A stretch of DNA of 64,000 nucleotides, from positions 1 to 64,000 of the IMG/VR virus record IMGVR_UViG_3300020205_002210; one strand, given 5' to 3'. Of the stretch, positions 17,091 through 27,887 are shown piece after piece. The notes beneath the pieces were generated by a model. It was not told the origin of the DNA. It worked only from the letters and a program-made list of their open reading frames with translations, and did no database searches. The position numbers were made by a program, and so were the translations under genes. This stretch comes from a virus. Numbering within the stretch: position 1 is the stretch's first letter; each line of letters starts with the position of its first letter.

Positions 17091-20000
17091 ATGGCTTTAA
17101 ATTTTAATGTTGATCCTTATTATGATGACTTTGATGGAGCAAAAAACTTCCATCGAGTGTTATTTAAACCTGGTGTTGCGGTACAAGCAAGAGAATTGAC
17201 TCAAGCACAAACGATTTTACAAAATCAAATCACCAGTTTTGCGGACAACATATTCAAACAGAATTCTCCAGTTTCTGGAGGTCAAGTTACAACCGATTTT
17301 AATGTATATTATGTTAAAATACAACCCACATTTAACAGTGTCAACATTGATGTTGAACAATTACAAAATAAATTATTGCGTAATGCTGATGGAACAGTTG
17401 TTGCAAGAGTACTCACAACAGCTGTAGCAACAGGTACAGCCGGCGAAGGTGATCCACCAACACTAATCGTTACTTATAAAACAGGTACACAATTTGCAGA
17501 TAATGATGTTATCTATGATTCAAATTCAAACTTAACCTGTCAGGCAATACCTAGTGCGGCTACAGGATCATCTTCTGTCGTTTCAATTTCACAAGGTGTT
17601 TTCTACATCTTGGGTAATTTTGTACAAGTTTCACCACAAACAATCATACTAGACAAGTATGATAACACACCATCGAAGCGTGTTGGTTTGGAAATTACCG
17701 AAACAGTTTTTGATTATGCAAATGATAACTCATTATTAGATCCAGCTGTAGGTGCATCCAACTATCAGGCACCAGGTGCAGATCGTTATGTAATTAGCTT
17801 ACAACTCTCTTCAAGACCACTCTATTTTGGTGACGATGACCTATTCATTGAATTGGTTCGTGTTGAAGATGGCAGTGTATACAAAATGGTTGACGGCTCT
17901 GTCTATGCAACTATCGATGACTACTTTGCAAAAAGAGATTATGAAACCAATGGTGATTATGTTGTTGAAGATTTCAGATTCACGCCAAAAACTTATGCTG
18001 GAGAACCCAATAAGTATTTGATGAATGTTGGCCGAGGTTTGGCTTATGTTCGTGGGCACCGTGTGGAAAATCCATCACCAATCAACATCATTTCCAACAG
18101 AGCAAGAACATCAGCAACACAAAATAATGAACCAGCTTTCATAGATTTTGGTAGTTACTTTTTGGTAAGTAATGTTGCCGGTTCAGGAACATCAACCTTC
18201 CCAGTCACAACAGCCAACACCGTGGATTTCCATTGTGTTAGTCAATCGAACATCAATACAGCAAATGCAACCACATACAACTCAACATTAGTTGCTACTG
18301 CTTACATTCGTGGATTACAATTTGATAGCAGCCCAACAAATGGACAATCAAACACATACATCTACAAAGCTCAAGTATATGATATTCAAAACAAATCAAT
18401 AACCGCCAACGTAGCCTCAGCAAACTCAATATCAGTAACACTACCAATGGTTAATGGGCAAACATCATCTGTTGATGGTGCGTATGTTGGTGTTGACATT
18501 GTAATTACCAGAGGTACAAATGCTGGTGAGTCTAGAACAATTGCAACATATAATGGAACAACCAGAGTAGCAACACTCAATCAATCTTGGAGCATAACAC
18601 CAGACACAACTTCTGTGTATGTTTTAAATTTTGATACGCCAGATATTGAAACTATGGCATTTGTAAATAAAACTTCATACCCAGCTACAGTAATTGCTAG
18701 TGCAAAAATTGATACCACAGGTAAAGTTGGTAATGTTGTAGCGGGTGATACAATATTTCAAAATCCTAATGTGCCAGAGATGATTTACCCAATCGGTAAT
18801 CCATATGTTTCTAGTATATCTTCACCATCGTATACAACACACCAAGAAATAACAGGTGTGAACTTTAATGTTTCTGGTAGTACCCTATCAGCATCATTAG
18901 CTTACACCGGAAGTTATGCAGGCGTCATCAAGCATTTAGGTAATGAAGGCACAACACTTTCATCCGATGTTGTCGAACAGTGTTACACAATCATCGTTAC
19001 AGATAAACAATCTAATGCAAGTGTACAAGATGGCCAGATTATTCCTTGGACAATAAATTCAAGAAGTGTTTCATTAAATAATGATGGTTCAGTTGCAACA
19101 TTTAGTACAGCAACTTCTGACCTGTCAGCCTTCACTGCGACAATTATTGCCAAAGTGTTTGTTACAGATGCAACTAATACAAGTCACATTTTAAGAATAA
19201 AGAACTTGGTGGTTGCAAACTCAAACACAGCAATCAGTAACACTTCAGGTACACAAGTTAACACCAACACATTTGTTGATGATTCTGCAACATCTACAGG
19301 TCAAGTCTATATCAGAGCTGCAGGTGTGTTAACACCTGGACAAACACAATCTTTGTATCTATCCGATGTTAAACGCATTGTTAAAATTATAGACACCAAA
19401 GCGTCAGGCACTGTGCCTACGGTTGCAATGTTAACCAATAGTTCGTATGATGTTACAAACAGATACACGTTTGACAACGGACAAAGAGATAGTTATTACG
19501 ATCATGCTTCTATCACTTTGCGACCTGGTGCAACGAAACCTATTGGCAATTTACTTGTGTTATTAGATTACTACAAACACACCGGCGGCGATGGTTACTT
19601 TAGTAAAATGTCATACATAGATAACTCAAGCTCACCTGAAGATTACAAAGAAATTCCTTCACACACAAGTAAATATGGTGCCACATATGAATTGAGAGAT
19701 TGTCTCGACTTTAGACCTGCTCGATTGAATGCACAGACCAACTTCGTGTTTCGTTATTCTAATCCAGGATCCACCAGAATGGGTGTATTGCAACCAGTAG
19801 ATTTGAGCACCTTTGTTTGTGACTATTCTTTCTATCTTGGTCGTAAAGATAAATTGGTTCTAACTAAAGATAAGTCATTACAAATTGTTGAAGGTTCACC
19901 ATCAATTAATCCTCTTGCACCAAATGAACCTGATGGTTCTTTAGTATTGGCAAACATAACACATAGTCCATATACTGGTTACCTACCAACAGAGTTGCCA

Positions 20001-23000
20001 ACAGGATTATCTGATTTGTCCGTTGAAGCTAAACAACACCGTCGTTACACAATGTCGGATATTTCTGATTTGGATACCAGAATTAATCGTATTGAATATT
20101 ATACAGCACTAAATTCATTAGAACAGAATGCAAATTCACTACAAATTTCAGATGTTTATGGATTAAATCGTTTTAAAAATGGTATTATGGTTGATGACTT
20201 TTCAAGTTTTGCGGCCGCAGATGGTGGAGTTACGGATTTTAGTGCGTCTATCAATCGTAGAACAAAACAATTGACAGCAAGACAAACTGTCAATAATTTC
20301 CCATTAAAAAATCTGGCATTAGCTTATAACATGGGTAAACCTGCAGCTAGTACACTTTCTGGATTGAATTACTCCATAACTTCAGATGGATACACCAACT
20401 ATTTCTCACTGCCTTATACTCCAACGAATATTATTTCTCAGAGATTGGCAAGTAGAACTGTTAACATCAATCCGTTTTCAGTAACAAATTCAAAAGGTAT
20501 ATTGTCATTGTCACCAAATGTGGACAATTGGGTTGACACATCATATTCACCATCATTATTGATCGTGGATCCCAACTTACATGTATATCAGAGTTCTTCT
20601 GAGGTAACTACTTTACTGACTGGTGATTGGCAAGCTGTTTCAGGAACAACCACTTTAATTGGCCAAACCAGCTCTAGTACATTTTCTCAAAATAGGGTGG
20701 GTCGCCGCACTTTAGAAAATCTTACTACAACTACAATCACATCAACGTATGAGAACATATCAAATCAGACTCAGAACAATCTATTAGGACACTATAGCAA
20801 AATAGATAATACTTATTCGTTGAACAACGGTTACCTTACTGATATAAGTATTTTGCCATGGATGAGACCACAAGAAATTGTTGTTAGGTCTACAGGATTA
20901 TTGTTTAAAACGGAAATACATAATTTCTTTGACACGGTTAATGTTGATAATTTTGTACATAAAACAAACATAATTGAACTGAGTAATAGTGTTGGTGTAT
21001 TCAACCAAGGTGATATTATTGGATATTACAGTTCAGGACAATTTATCGCAACAGGTATTGTTATTGGTGTATATGATTATCCAGATTCAAACAACCTAAG
21101 ACTATATGTTGCTGGTGATGGTACAACAACAACATACAATAATGGTATCACTCTACAAAATGGTTTCTTTGATGCCGCAGGTGCATATCAAACAAGTACT
21201 GGTCAAGGTACCTTAGTTAGTACAGAACACTTCGGTGGTCTGGTACAATCTGTTCAAAACTCAACAACAATAACCTTGTCTTCACTGGCATCATCTTCAA
21301 ATACAGCATATGTTGGTAGTACACTATACATTAATGCAGGCACTGGCCAAGGACAATCCGCGGTTGTTTCAGCATACAATGGAGTGTTAAAACGGGTAAC
21401 ATTGACAACAGCAATAAGTTGTGCTGCAACAGATATATATTCTATAGGAACATTTCAAAGCAATGAAGAAGGTAGTTTCTATGGTGTCTTTATTGTTCCT
21501 GCAAATACATTCCACACAGGCACTAGAGTATTCCGCACAGACAACCGTTTCAACAACAATGAAGAAACGGTAACAACATTTGCGGAAGGATCCTTCTATG
21601 CATCTGGACTACAAACGAATAAACAAAATATTGATTTTGGTTCATCACCATCTGGAGCTAAAGACACATTCACACAAACTCTGAAGAGAGATGTTGTCAC
21701 AACAACGAATACAACAGAAACAAGACTTTCTAGATTTTTTACATCTTTTGATCCTGTTGCACAAACATTCATCATAGACCAGACAAACTTTCCTAATGGT
21801 GCATTTATTTCGTCAGTTAAATTATTTTTTGCTACGAAGCCTACGACCGATGTTTCACCTGTAACAATTTCAATTGTTGGTACACTGAATGGTTATCCAA
21901 ATGGTACTACATTAGATAACTCTATTGTTACACTACCAGCAAATCAGATAAAGGTTTCAGCAACACCGCAACACCTAGACTCAACAACATATACAGAGTT
22001 TGTGTTTAGTTCACCAGTCTATATTCAAACCAACACTTTATATTCTATTATAGCTAAAAGTTCATCGAATGAATATACTCTGTACACTGCTGCAAACGGT
22101 GATGTTGCTTTACCTTCCTCAGTAAAAAATCTTGCAACAGATCCATATCCAAGTTCTATTACCAAGATTTCTGCTGCGCCATATGTTGGTTCACTATTCA
22201 TATCACAGAACTCACAGACATGGACGGTTGACCAAAATCAAAGTCTAATGTTCTCGATAGACCGTTGTAAGTTTGACATAACACAAACACCAACAGTGCG
22301 AATGGTTGTGCCTAAGAAATTACCAAAGAGAACTTTGGTTACCAATGGTATTGAATATTTCAAAAATGCAAACACAATGAGTGATGTTGTATCAACAATT
22401 TCAAATGATGATGTGTTGGTTGATGCATTCAATGTAACTACCACAGATTTTATCCCATCATCAACCAATGTAAATTATACATATGATGCAACACTCTTAA
22501 ATGGAACAAACACAACTGAAGTGAATATAAATCCTGGTAAATATGGAACAACAATGTTTGACCACATTTATTTAAATGACAATAAAGGTGAACGTGTGTT
22601 GGTTGCAAACTCACAAACTTCTTTCTCACTTTACGGTTTATTATATTCAACAGACGATGCGGTTAGTCCTGTCATTTCTGATGCAGGCACTTCATTGTTT
22701 GCGGTTAAATATGATATTAATAATTGTGTAATGTCGAACAATTTAATTTCAATTACTTCTGGTGGTTCTGGTTATAATGTTACAACAACTGTTGTTACCA
22801 TTTCTGCACCAACAGGCAAGAATGGTGAACAAGCTTATGCAACGGCCAATGTGGCAAATGGTGTCATTGATGCAATAACAATTACAACACCGGGTGCAGG
22901 TTACATTGAAACACCAACAATTACAATCGTTGATGCAAATACAACACCTGGCACAGGTGCAACCGCAACAATATCAGGCGAAACTTCAATTGGTGGTGGT

Positions 23001-23429
23001 CCTGCGGCCGCTAGATATATAACCAAGAAGGTTGTTCTTGATGGTGGTTTTGATTCTGGAGACTTAAATGTATTTCTATCAGCTTACAGACCAGTCGGCA
23101 CCGATATCAATGTCTATTACAAAATTTTGAGTAGAAACGACACTCAAGGTTTTGATGATAGTTACTGGCAGTTAATGACAAAAACAAATAGTTGTGATGC
23201 ATTATATTCACTGACAAGAAATGATGTATATGAATACACTTTTTCACCAGGAATTTCTGGTAGAGAAACGGGTCAAGTGTCTTATCTGTCCAATAATGGT
23301 CAGACATACTACAACTTCAGCCAGTTCGCAATTAAGATTGTATTGACAACAACGGACAACACACTTGTTCCATATCTGTCAGACATGAGATGTATTGCAT
23401 TGCCTTCAAATGGTGTTGTTGCTGCTTAA
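17091..23429 (+). CDS. Giant DUF4815-type virion protein (baseplate/fibre connector)
   Basis: 2112 residues, the largest gene in the window. The N-terminus (NVDPYYDDFDGAKNFHRVLF, then KPGVAVQARELTQAQTILQ) is the signature of the DUF4815 family found in aquatic T4-like phages right after gp8. Later parts include 'YYDHASITLRPG', 'ELRDCLDFRPAR' and long beta-rich regions. At about 1883-1965 sits a GYNVTTTVVTISAP...GAGYIETPTITIV module of the GDGTGA type. Position suggests it replaces T4 gp10/gp9/gp11 as the peripheral baseplate and fibre attachment protein. Its role is inferred from order; the family itself is uncharacterised. Confidence 0.75.
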   Translation: MALNFNVDPYYDDFDGAKNFHRVLFKPGVAVQARELTQAQTILQNQITSFADNIFKQNSPVSGGQVTTDFNVYYVKIQPTFNSVNIDVEQLQNKLLRNADGTVVARVLTTAVATGTAGEGDPPTLIVTYKTGTQFADNDVIYDSNSNLTCQAIPSAATGSSSVVSISQGVFYILGNFVQVSPQTIILDKYDNTPSKRVGLEITETVFDYANDNSLLDPAVGASNYQAPGADRYVISLQLSSRPLYFGDDDLFIELVRVEDGSVYKMVDGSVYATIDDYFAKRDYETNGDYVVEDFRFTPKTYAGEPNKYLMNVGRGLAYVRGHRVENPSPINIISNRARTSATQNNEPAFIDFGSYFLVSNVAGSGTSTFPVTTANTVDFHCVSQSNINTANATTYNSTLVATAYIRGLQFDSSPTNGQSNTYIYKAQVYDIQNKSITANVASANSISVTLPMVNGQTSSVDGAYVGVDIVITRGTNAGESRTIATYNGTTRVATLNQSWSITPDTTSVYVLNFDTPDIETMAFVNKTSYPATVIASAKIDTTGKVGNVVAGDTIFQNPNVPEMIYPIGNPYVSSISSPSYTTHQEITGVNFNVSGSTLSASLAYTGSYAGVIKHLGNEGTTLSSDVVEQCYTIIVTDKQSNASVQDGQIIPWTINSRSVSLNNDGSVATFSTATSDLSAFTATIIAKVFVTDATNTSHILRIKNLVVANSNTAISNTSGTQVNTNTFVDDSATSTGQVYIRAAGVLTPGQTQSLYLSDVKRIVKIIDTKASGTVPTVAMLTNSSYDVTNRYTFDNGQRDSYYDHASITLRPGATKPIGNLLVLLDYYKHTGGDGYFSKMSYIDNSSSPEDYKEIPSHTSKYGATYELRDCLDFRPARLNAQTNFVFRYSNPGSTRMGVLQPVDLSTFVCDYSFYLGRKDKLVLTKDKSLQIVEGSPSINPLAPNEPDGSLVLANITHSPYTGYLPTELPTGLSDLSVEAKQHRRYTMSDISDLDTRINRIEYYTALNSLEQNANSLQISDVYGLNRFKNGIMVDDFSSFAAADGGVTDFSASINRRTKQLTARQTVNNFPLKNLALAYNMGKPAASTLSGLNYSITSDGYTNYFSLPYTPTNIISQRLASRTVNINPFSVTNSKGILSLSPNVDNWVDTSYSPSLLIVDPNLHVYQSSSEVTTLLTGDWQAVSGTTTLIGQTSSSTFSQNRVGRRTLENLTTTTITSTYENISNQTQNNLLGHYSKIDNTYSLNNGYLTDISILPWMRPQEIVVRSTGLLFKTEIHNFFDTVNVDNFVHKTNIIELSNSVGVFNQGDIIGYYSSGQFIATGIVIGVYDYPDSNNLRLYVAGDGTTTTYNNGITLQNGFFDAAGAYQTSTGQGTLVSTEHFGGLVQSVQNSTTITLSSLASSSNTAYVGSTLYINAGTGQGQSAVVSAYNGVLKRVTLTTAISCAATDIYSIGTFQSNEEGSFYGVFIVPANTFHTGTRVFRTDNRFNNNEETVTTFAEGSFYASGLQTNKQNIDFGSSPSGAKDTFTQTLKRDVVTTTNTTETRLSRFFTSFDPVAQTFIIDQTNFPNGAFISSVKLFFATKPTTDVSPVTISIVGTLNGYPNGTTLDNSIVTLPANQIKVSATPQHLDSTTYTEFVFSSPVYIQTNTLYSIIAKSSSNEYTLYTAANGDVALPSSVKNLATDPYPSSITKISAAPYVGSLFISQNSQTWTVDQNQSLMFSIDRCKFDITQTPTVRMVVPKKLPKRTLVTNGIEYFKNANTMSDVVSTISNDDVLVDAFNVTTTDFIPSSTNVNYTYDATLLNGTNTTEVNINPGKYGTTMFDHIYLNDNKGERVLVANSQTSFSLYGLLYSTDDAVSPVISDAGTSLFAVKYDINNCVMSNNLISITSGGSGYNVTTTVVTISAPTGKNGEQAYATANVANGVIDAITITTPGAGYIETPTITIVDANTTPGTGATATISGETSIGGGPAAARYITKKVVLDGGFDSGDLNVFLSAYRPVGTDINVYYKILSRNDTQGFDDSYWQLMTKTNSCDALYSLTRNDVYEYTFSPGISGRETGQVSYLSNNGQTYYNFSQFAIKIVLTTTDNTLVPYLSDMRCIALPSNGVVAA

Positions 23430-23431
23430 TC

Positions 23432-23653
23432 ATGGAATATCTGAAGGTTCAAGGAACTAAATTGGTGAGGGATCCACGCAGTGGTGCCATCATCAACCAG
23501 GACAAAAGTGGATTGGAAGAATATCTTGCCAAACGCCGTGTCCTGGAGTCTCAAAAAGAAGAAATAAATAAGGTCAAATCCGAAATGAAAAGTGTGAAAG
23601 ACGATTTGATAGAAATTAAAAGTTTGTTACTAAAACTATTAGAAAAAGGTTAA
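23432..23653 (+). CDS. Small coiled-coil protein following the DUF4815-type gene
   Basis: 73 residues from the ATG at 23432 (MEYLKVQGTKLVRDPRSGAI). An upstream in-frame ATG at 23390 would overlap the previous gene by 40 nt and add an odd Cys-rich leader, so I rejected it. Residues 1-30 resemble a short conserved segment seen in T4-like phages (LVRD-x-x-x-GAI-IN). Residues 32-72 are a heptad-rich helix ending in LLLKLLEKG. It may be a small baseplate or assembly protein; no function is known to me. Confidence 0.75.
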   Translation: MEYLKVQGTKLVRDPRSGAIINQDKSGLEEYLAKRRVLESQKEEINKVKSEMKSVKDDLIEIKSLLLKLLEKG

Positions 23654-23654
23654 A

Positions 23655-26600
23655 ATGGCTAATACAGTTACCTCTTTAAGTTATGCCAACACATTTGGCC
23701 AATGGCTAAATTCAACTGGTGCATTGATATCAGAAAATAATATATTGGCAACAGGCAACTATGTTAAGGATTCAGGTACACTGTTCTTGTCCGAATCAAC
23801 ACAAAATGCATTACAGGCCAACGGCAATATAATTGCACAAAAACAATTGTTAGTTCAAGGTGTAGGTTCTTCTGCAACCATTCAAAACAATTTAACGGTA
23901 CAGGGACAGGGCCTTTTCACAAATACAGGACTCAGCATCAGTACAACAGCGAATGCAAATATTGGTGGAGTATTAACCGTACTAGGATCAGGATTTGGAC
24001 TAGAGGTTGCAAATGATGCTAGAGTTGCTGGCGACTTGGTTATTGGTGGTGATCTGGAATTAAATGTATTAGAAGCCAGACTTCGTGTTAACACAGCAAA
24101 CATTTCAATTACAGGAACGACATACACAAACAGAGTGACTGCAAACGGACACATTTCTTCCGACAGTTTAGTAGCTAACACAAACATTTTTACAAGTCGA
24201 GTTCAGGCCAATACATCGATAACAACAACATCGTTACAGGCAAATACGATTATAAATGCAGCTGCCATCTCGGCAACAACCGGCATTTTTTCAAACACAA
24301 TACAAGCTAATACAAGTGTTAACACTGCAACAGCTTCTATAATGAATACATTGTTTGCAAATGTTGTACAAGCAAATACATCTACGAATACATCAAATGC
24401 ATCGGTAACTGGTACAGTATATACAAAACATTTGATAGCAAATAACACAATCACCGGTTTTGATATTTATGCCAGCGGAAATGTTTATAGTAATAATAAT
24501 CTAACCGTAACAGATTCTATTGATGTTTTTGGTAATGCTCGTATTACAAATAATGTGTCTAGTAACCTTATTTCTGCAAACACGGCAAGTGTACAAGGTA
24601 ATCTTACAGTTTTTAATACTACAACCACAACACAATTGGTGGTGGTTGAGAATGTAATAACCTCTAAAATTTATTCGACAACTAGTTATTCTGAATTATT
24701 TGAAGCGAATACTAATATAATAACGCCAACTATAACCGTTGAAGGTATAACATACACTCAAGCATTGCAGGCAAATTCATCAACAAATACTTCTAATGCG
24801 AGTGTAACAAACACATTATATGTAAAAGATTTGGTCGCAAATACTTCTGCAATAATTCCGGCCGTGTTCACATCCGGCATAACAACCACAGATGTGTTGC
24901 AAGCAAATTCAACTATCAATAGTCCATTTTCTACTATATCATCACTTTCAACAACAGGTAGTTTACAGGCAAATACATCGACAAATACATCGAACGCTTC
25001 AATCGTAAATACAACCTACACAAAATATTTGGTAGCAAATACTAGTGTTACTACACCAACAATAACGGTATCGGGTGCAACGGTCACCAGCACATTGCAA
25101 GCTAATGTGTCAGCAAATACACAGACATTGCGTGTTTCAGAATTAATTGACGGTAATAATGCTACAGCATTTATTAATAATGTAATTGTTGGAAATCAAT
25201 TGTCTGTTACTGGTGATTTTGTTATTGATGGTACAACTGTTTATAATTCTGATAGATTTACAATCAATGCCGGATCTAATATACCAGATATAGGTTACTT
25301 TGAAGTGAATCGTGGTACTGGAAGTACAAACGCAGCAATTAGATGGAATGAACCACAAAAATATTTTGATATCATTGATGTTTCATCGAATAGTTATTCT
25401 AAAATATTAACATCTAATTTAATTAGTGGTTCGTTAACGTCAACAAGTTCTTCTACTGTTGCGTCTTCAGCTGCAGCAAATACACTGAACAACACAATTA
25501 CAGCAGCAAATAATTTTCTACAGGCTGCTGTTGTTTCTTCAGGTTCATATGCAAATGCAGCATTCATTGCCGCAAATACAGCAGATACGAAAGCTGTTAA
25601 CTCTGGACTATATGCAAATGCAGCATTCTTACATGCTAATGCGGCTTTCATTTCAGCAAACAATGTTGCGCCACAAATTGAACCTGCATTTCGCCATGCT
25701 AATGCTGCGTTTGCAAAAGCAAATAGTGTTATTGCAAGTGTTACTGGTACATCAGGTTCAGTGACAGCTAGTGATGCAGGTGTTACACTTAGAAGTAACA
25801 ACGGCATAACTATTAATTCAACAAGTGCAAACACCTTAACAATTAGTACCGCGCAAGACATAAGAACAACTGCGACACCAACATTTGCTGGATTAACACT
25901 CACAACACCACTTGGTATTAGTCAAGGTGGTACTGGTGTAACATCAACGTCAGCAATTTTAAATGCAATACTGCCATCTGGTGCAACATCAGGTTATGTA
26001 TTGACAACAGGTGGTGCAGGTAATTATTATTGGGCTGCGGGTGGTACAGGTGGCGGCGGAGGTGCAACACCAGGTACCACAATAACATCTACAAGATTAA
26101 CATATTCTGGTGATAGTTCGAATACTAGATTCACAACACCAACTTTCAACAACTCAACACAACTGAGAGCATACATCAACGGTGTTCGTCAGTTGGAATC
26201 TGAGTACCATGCAAACACAGGCAATTCAAGAATCGTATTCTCAACAGCACCAGCTGTAGGAGATTCGATACTACTTGAAGTTGATGGTTATGCTGTGTAT
26301 GAATACTTTGCAAACAATATTGCTTATACAACAAATGAAAACTTAGGTGCAGCAAATACAATACAAAGTGCAATCGACACATTAACAACAAGCGCAGCAT
26401 TCGAAAGTGGTGCAACATTTGTGGGTAATGTTACTGGTCTGACAATGAATATTGCAGCTAGTAATACCTCATTTGCAACCACAGCATTTGTTAAAAATGT
26501 TTTAGGTAGCACGGCTACATATGCAATCAGTACAACCGGAAATGCTGGCACAGTAACCAATGGCGTTTACACTTCCGAATCATATGCAAATCCAGCGTTT

Positions 26601-27887
26601 ATAACCTCACTTGCAAATACCAAAATTACTGGAGTAATAACAGCTGGTCAACTGGCTAGTACAGCAGTTAGTGCATCGTCTGTTGGTTCAGCCAACCAGG
26701 TATCAAGATTTACTGTTGATGCACAGGGTCGATTGACTTCAGCAAATAGTGTTGCGATTTCAATTCCAATATCTCAAATATCTAACTTCCCAACACTAGT
26801 ATCATCAGCTACAACAGACACAACCAGTGCAACCAATATCACTTCTGGTACACTACCAGATGCAAGACTATCTTCGACTGGTGTAGTCGCTTCATCTTAT
26901 GGTGGTGCAAATAAAGTTGGCACATTTACAGTAGATGCAAAAGGCAGAATTACTGCTGCTGCGGATACACAAATCACAATCCAAAAATCTCAAGTATCCG
27001 ATTTTCCAACATTAGCTACATCAGCTACAACTGATACAAGTAATGCGACTAATATTTCATCTGGTACCTTGGCTGAAGCCAGATTGCCTGCGACATTTGC
27101 AAAACTCAGCGGTGCAGCATTCACGGGTGAGACCACTGTAACCGATGGTACTGGTAAAATTAGATTACTACCGAGTGGTGATATCTATGCATATAGAACC
27201 ACAGGAAGTGCAGGTACAGGTGTTCTATATTTAAATAGTACAGGAACAAGATATCTACTTAATGATGGAAATAATTACACACTCAACGGACAAGATTTGT
27301 TAATTAATGGTTCAAAAGCCGTAACGCAAAATACTGGTGGAACTATTATAGGAACTTATAACTTCCGATCAGCACTGTCTGTTGGAACAAATGGACAATC
27401 AGGAACATTGGTTGCATATGGTTCAGGCGCTATAGGCGACAGTGCTTCTATGTCTTTCCATAGACCAGGTACTTATGGAATTAACATGGGACTAGATACT
27501 ACAGACAATGCATTCAGATTAGGTGGATGGTCAAACGGTACCAATGTTTATAGATGGACTTCTGATGGTTCAGGCAACTTTGTTGCAAGTGGTAACGTTA
27601 CTGCTTACTCTGATGAGAGATTGAAAACAAACATCAAAACAATTGAAAATGCTTTAGACACCGTATCTAAAATGCGTGGTGTAACTTATGAAAGAATTGA
27701 CTCTGGCATCAAAGGTGTTGGTGTTATTGCACAAGAAATGAAAGAGGTTCTACCAGAAGTAGTTATGGAAGCGTTGAGTGATGATGAATATATGTCCGTT
27801 TCATATGGCAACATTGTTGGTGTTTTGATTGAAGCAATTAAAGAACTTAAAGCCGAGATTGAAGAATTAAAAGGACAGAATAAATGA
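23655..27887 (+). CDS. Long tail fibre with C-terminal self-cleaving S74 chaperone
   Basis: 1410 residues. The first 500 residues repeat a QANTSTNTSNASVTNT-x-YTKxL pattern. Then come a fibre hinge domain (SVTGDFVIDGTTVYNSDRFT), YANAAF-type repeats, and a TTPLGISQGGTGVTSTSAIL segment with G-R-I-T/'VDAQGRLTSANS' repeats. The last 92 residues are the intramolecular chaperone Peptidase_S74: AYSDERLKTNIKTIENALD with the Ser1319/Lys1324 dyad at the same spacing as in endosialidase (Ser-x4-Lys), then 'GVIAQEMKEVLPEVV'. Cleavage before Ser1319 would release the chaperone after trimer folding. This is probably a main long fibre. Confidence 0.88.
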   Translation: MANTVTSLSYANTFGQWLNSTGALISENNILATGNYVKDSGTLFLSESTQNALQANGNIIAQKQLLVQGVGSSATIQNNLTVQGQGLFTNTGLSISTTANANIGGVLTVLGSGFGLEVANDARVAGDLVIGGDLELNVLEARLRVNTANISITGTTYTNRVTANGHISSDSLVANTNIFTSRVQANTSITTTSLQANTIINAAAISATTGIFSNTIQANTSVNTATASIMNTLFANVVQANTSTNTSNASVTGTVYTKHLIANNTITGFDIYASGNVYSNNNLTVTDSIDVFGNARITNNVSSNLISANTASVQGNLTVFNTTTTTQLVVVENVITSKIYSTTSYSELFEANTNIITPTITVEGITYTQALQANSSTNTSNASVTNTLYVKDLVANTSAIIPAVFTSGITTTDVLQANSTINSPFSTISSLSTTGSLQANTSTNTSNASIVNTTYTKYLVANTSVTTPTITVSGATVTSTLQANVSANTQTLRVSELIDGNNATAFINNVIVGNQLSVTGDFVIDGTTVYNSDRFTINAGSNIPDIGYFEVNRGTGSTNAAIRWNEPQKYFDIIDVSSNSYSKILTSNLISGSLTSTSSSTVASSAAANTLNNTITAANNFLQAAVVSSGSYANAAFIAANTADTKAVNSGLYANAAFLHANAAFISANNVAPQIEPAFRHANAAFAKANSVIASVTGTSGSVTASDAGVTLRSNNGITINSTSANTLTISTAQDIRTTATPTFAGLTLTTPLGISQGGTGVTSTSAILNAILPSGATSGYVLTTGGAGNYYWAAGGTGGGGGATPGTTITSTRLTYSGDSSNTRFTTPTFNNSTQLRAYINGVRQLESEYHANTGNSRIVFSTAPAVGDSILLEVDGYAVYEYFANNIAYTTNENLGAANTIQSAIDTLTTSAAFESGATFVGNVTGLTMNIAASNTSFATTAFVKNVLGSTATYAISTTGNAGTVTNGVYTSESYANPAFITSLANTKITGVITAGQLASTAVSASSVGSANQVSRFTVDAQGRLTSANSVAISIPISQISNFPTLVSSATTDTTSATNITSGTLPDARLSSTGVVASSYGGANKVGTFTVDAKGRITAAADTQITIQKSQVSDFPTLATSATTDTSNATNISSGTLAEARLPATFAKLSGAAFTGETTVTDGTGKIRLLPSGDIYAYRTTGSAGTGVLYLNSTGTRYLLNDGNNYTLNGQDLLINGSKAVTQNTGGTIIGTYNFRSALSVGTNGQSGTLVAYGSGAIGDSASMSFHRPGTYGINMGLDTTDNAFRLGGWSNGTNVYRWTSDGSGNFVASGNVTAYSDERLKTNIKTIENALDTVSKMRGVTYERIDSGIKGVGVIAQEMKEVLPEVVMEALSDDEYMSVSYGNIVGVLIEAIKELKAEIEELKGQNK

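Noticed and set aside
23390-23431. Upstream start for the small coiled-coil gene giving an 87-residue protein
   Set aside because: It overlaps the end of the 2112-residue gene and adds a Cys-rich leader. ATG at 23432 follows the stop directly and starts with a conserved-looking segment.
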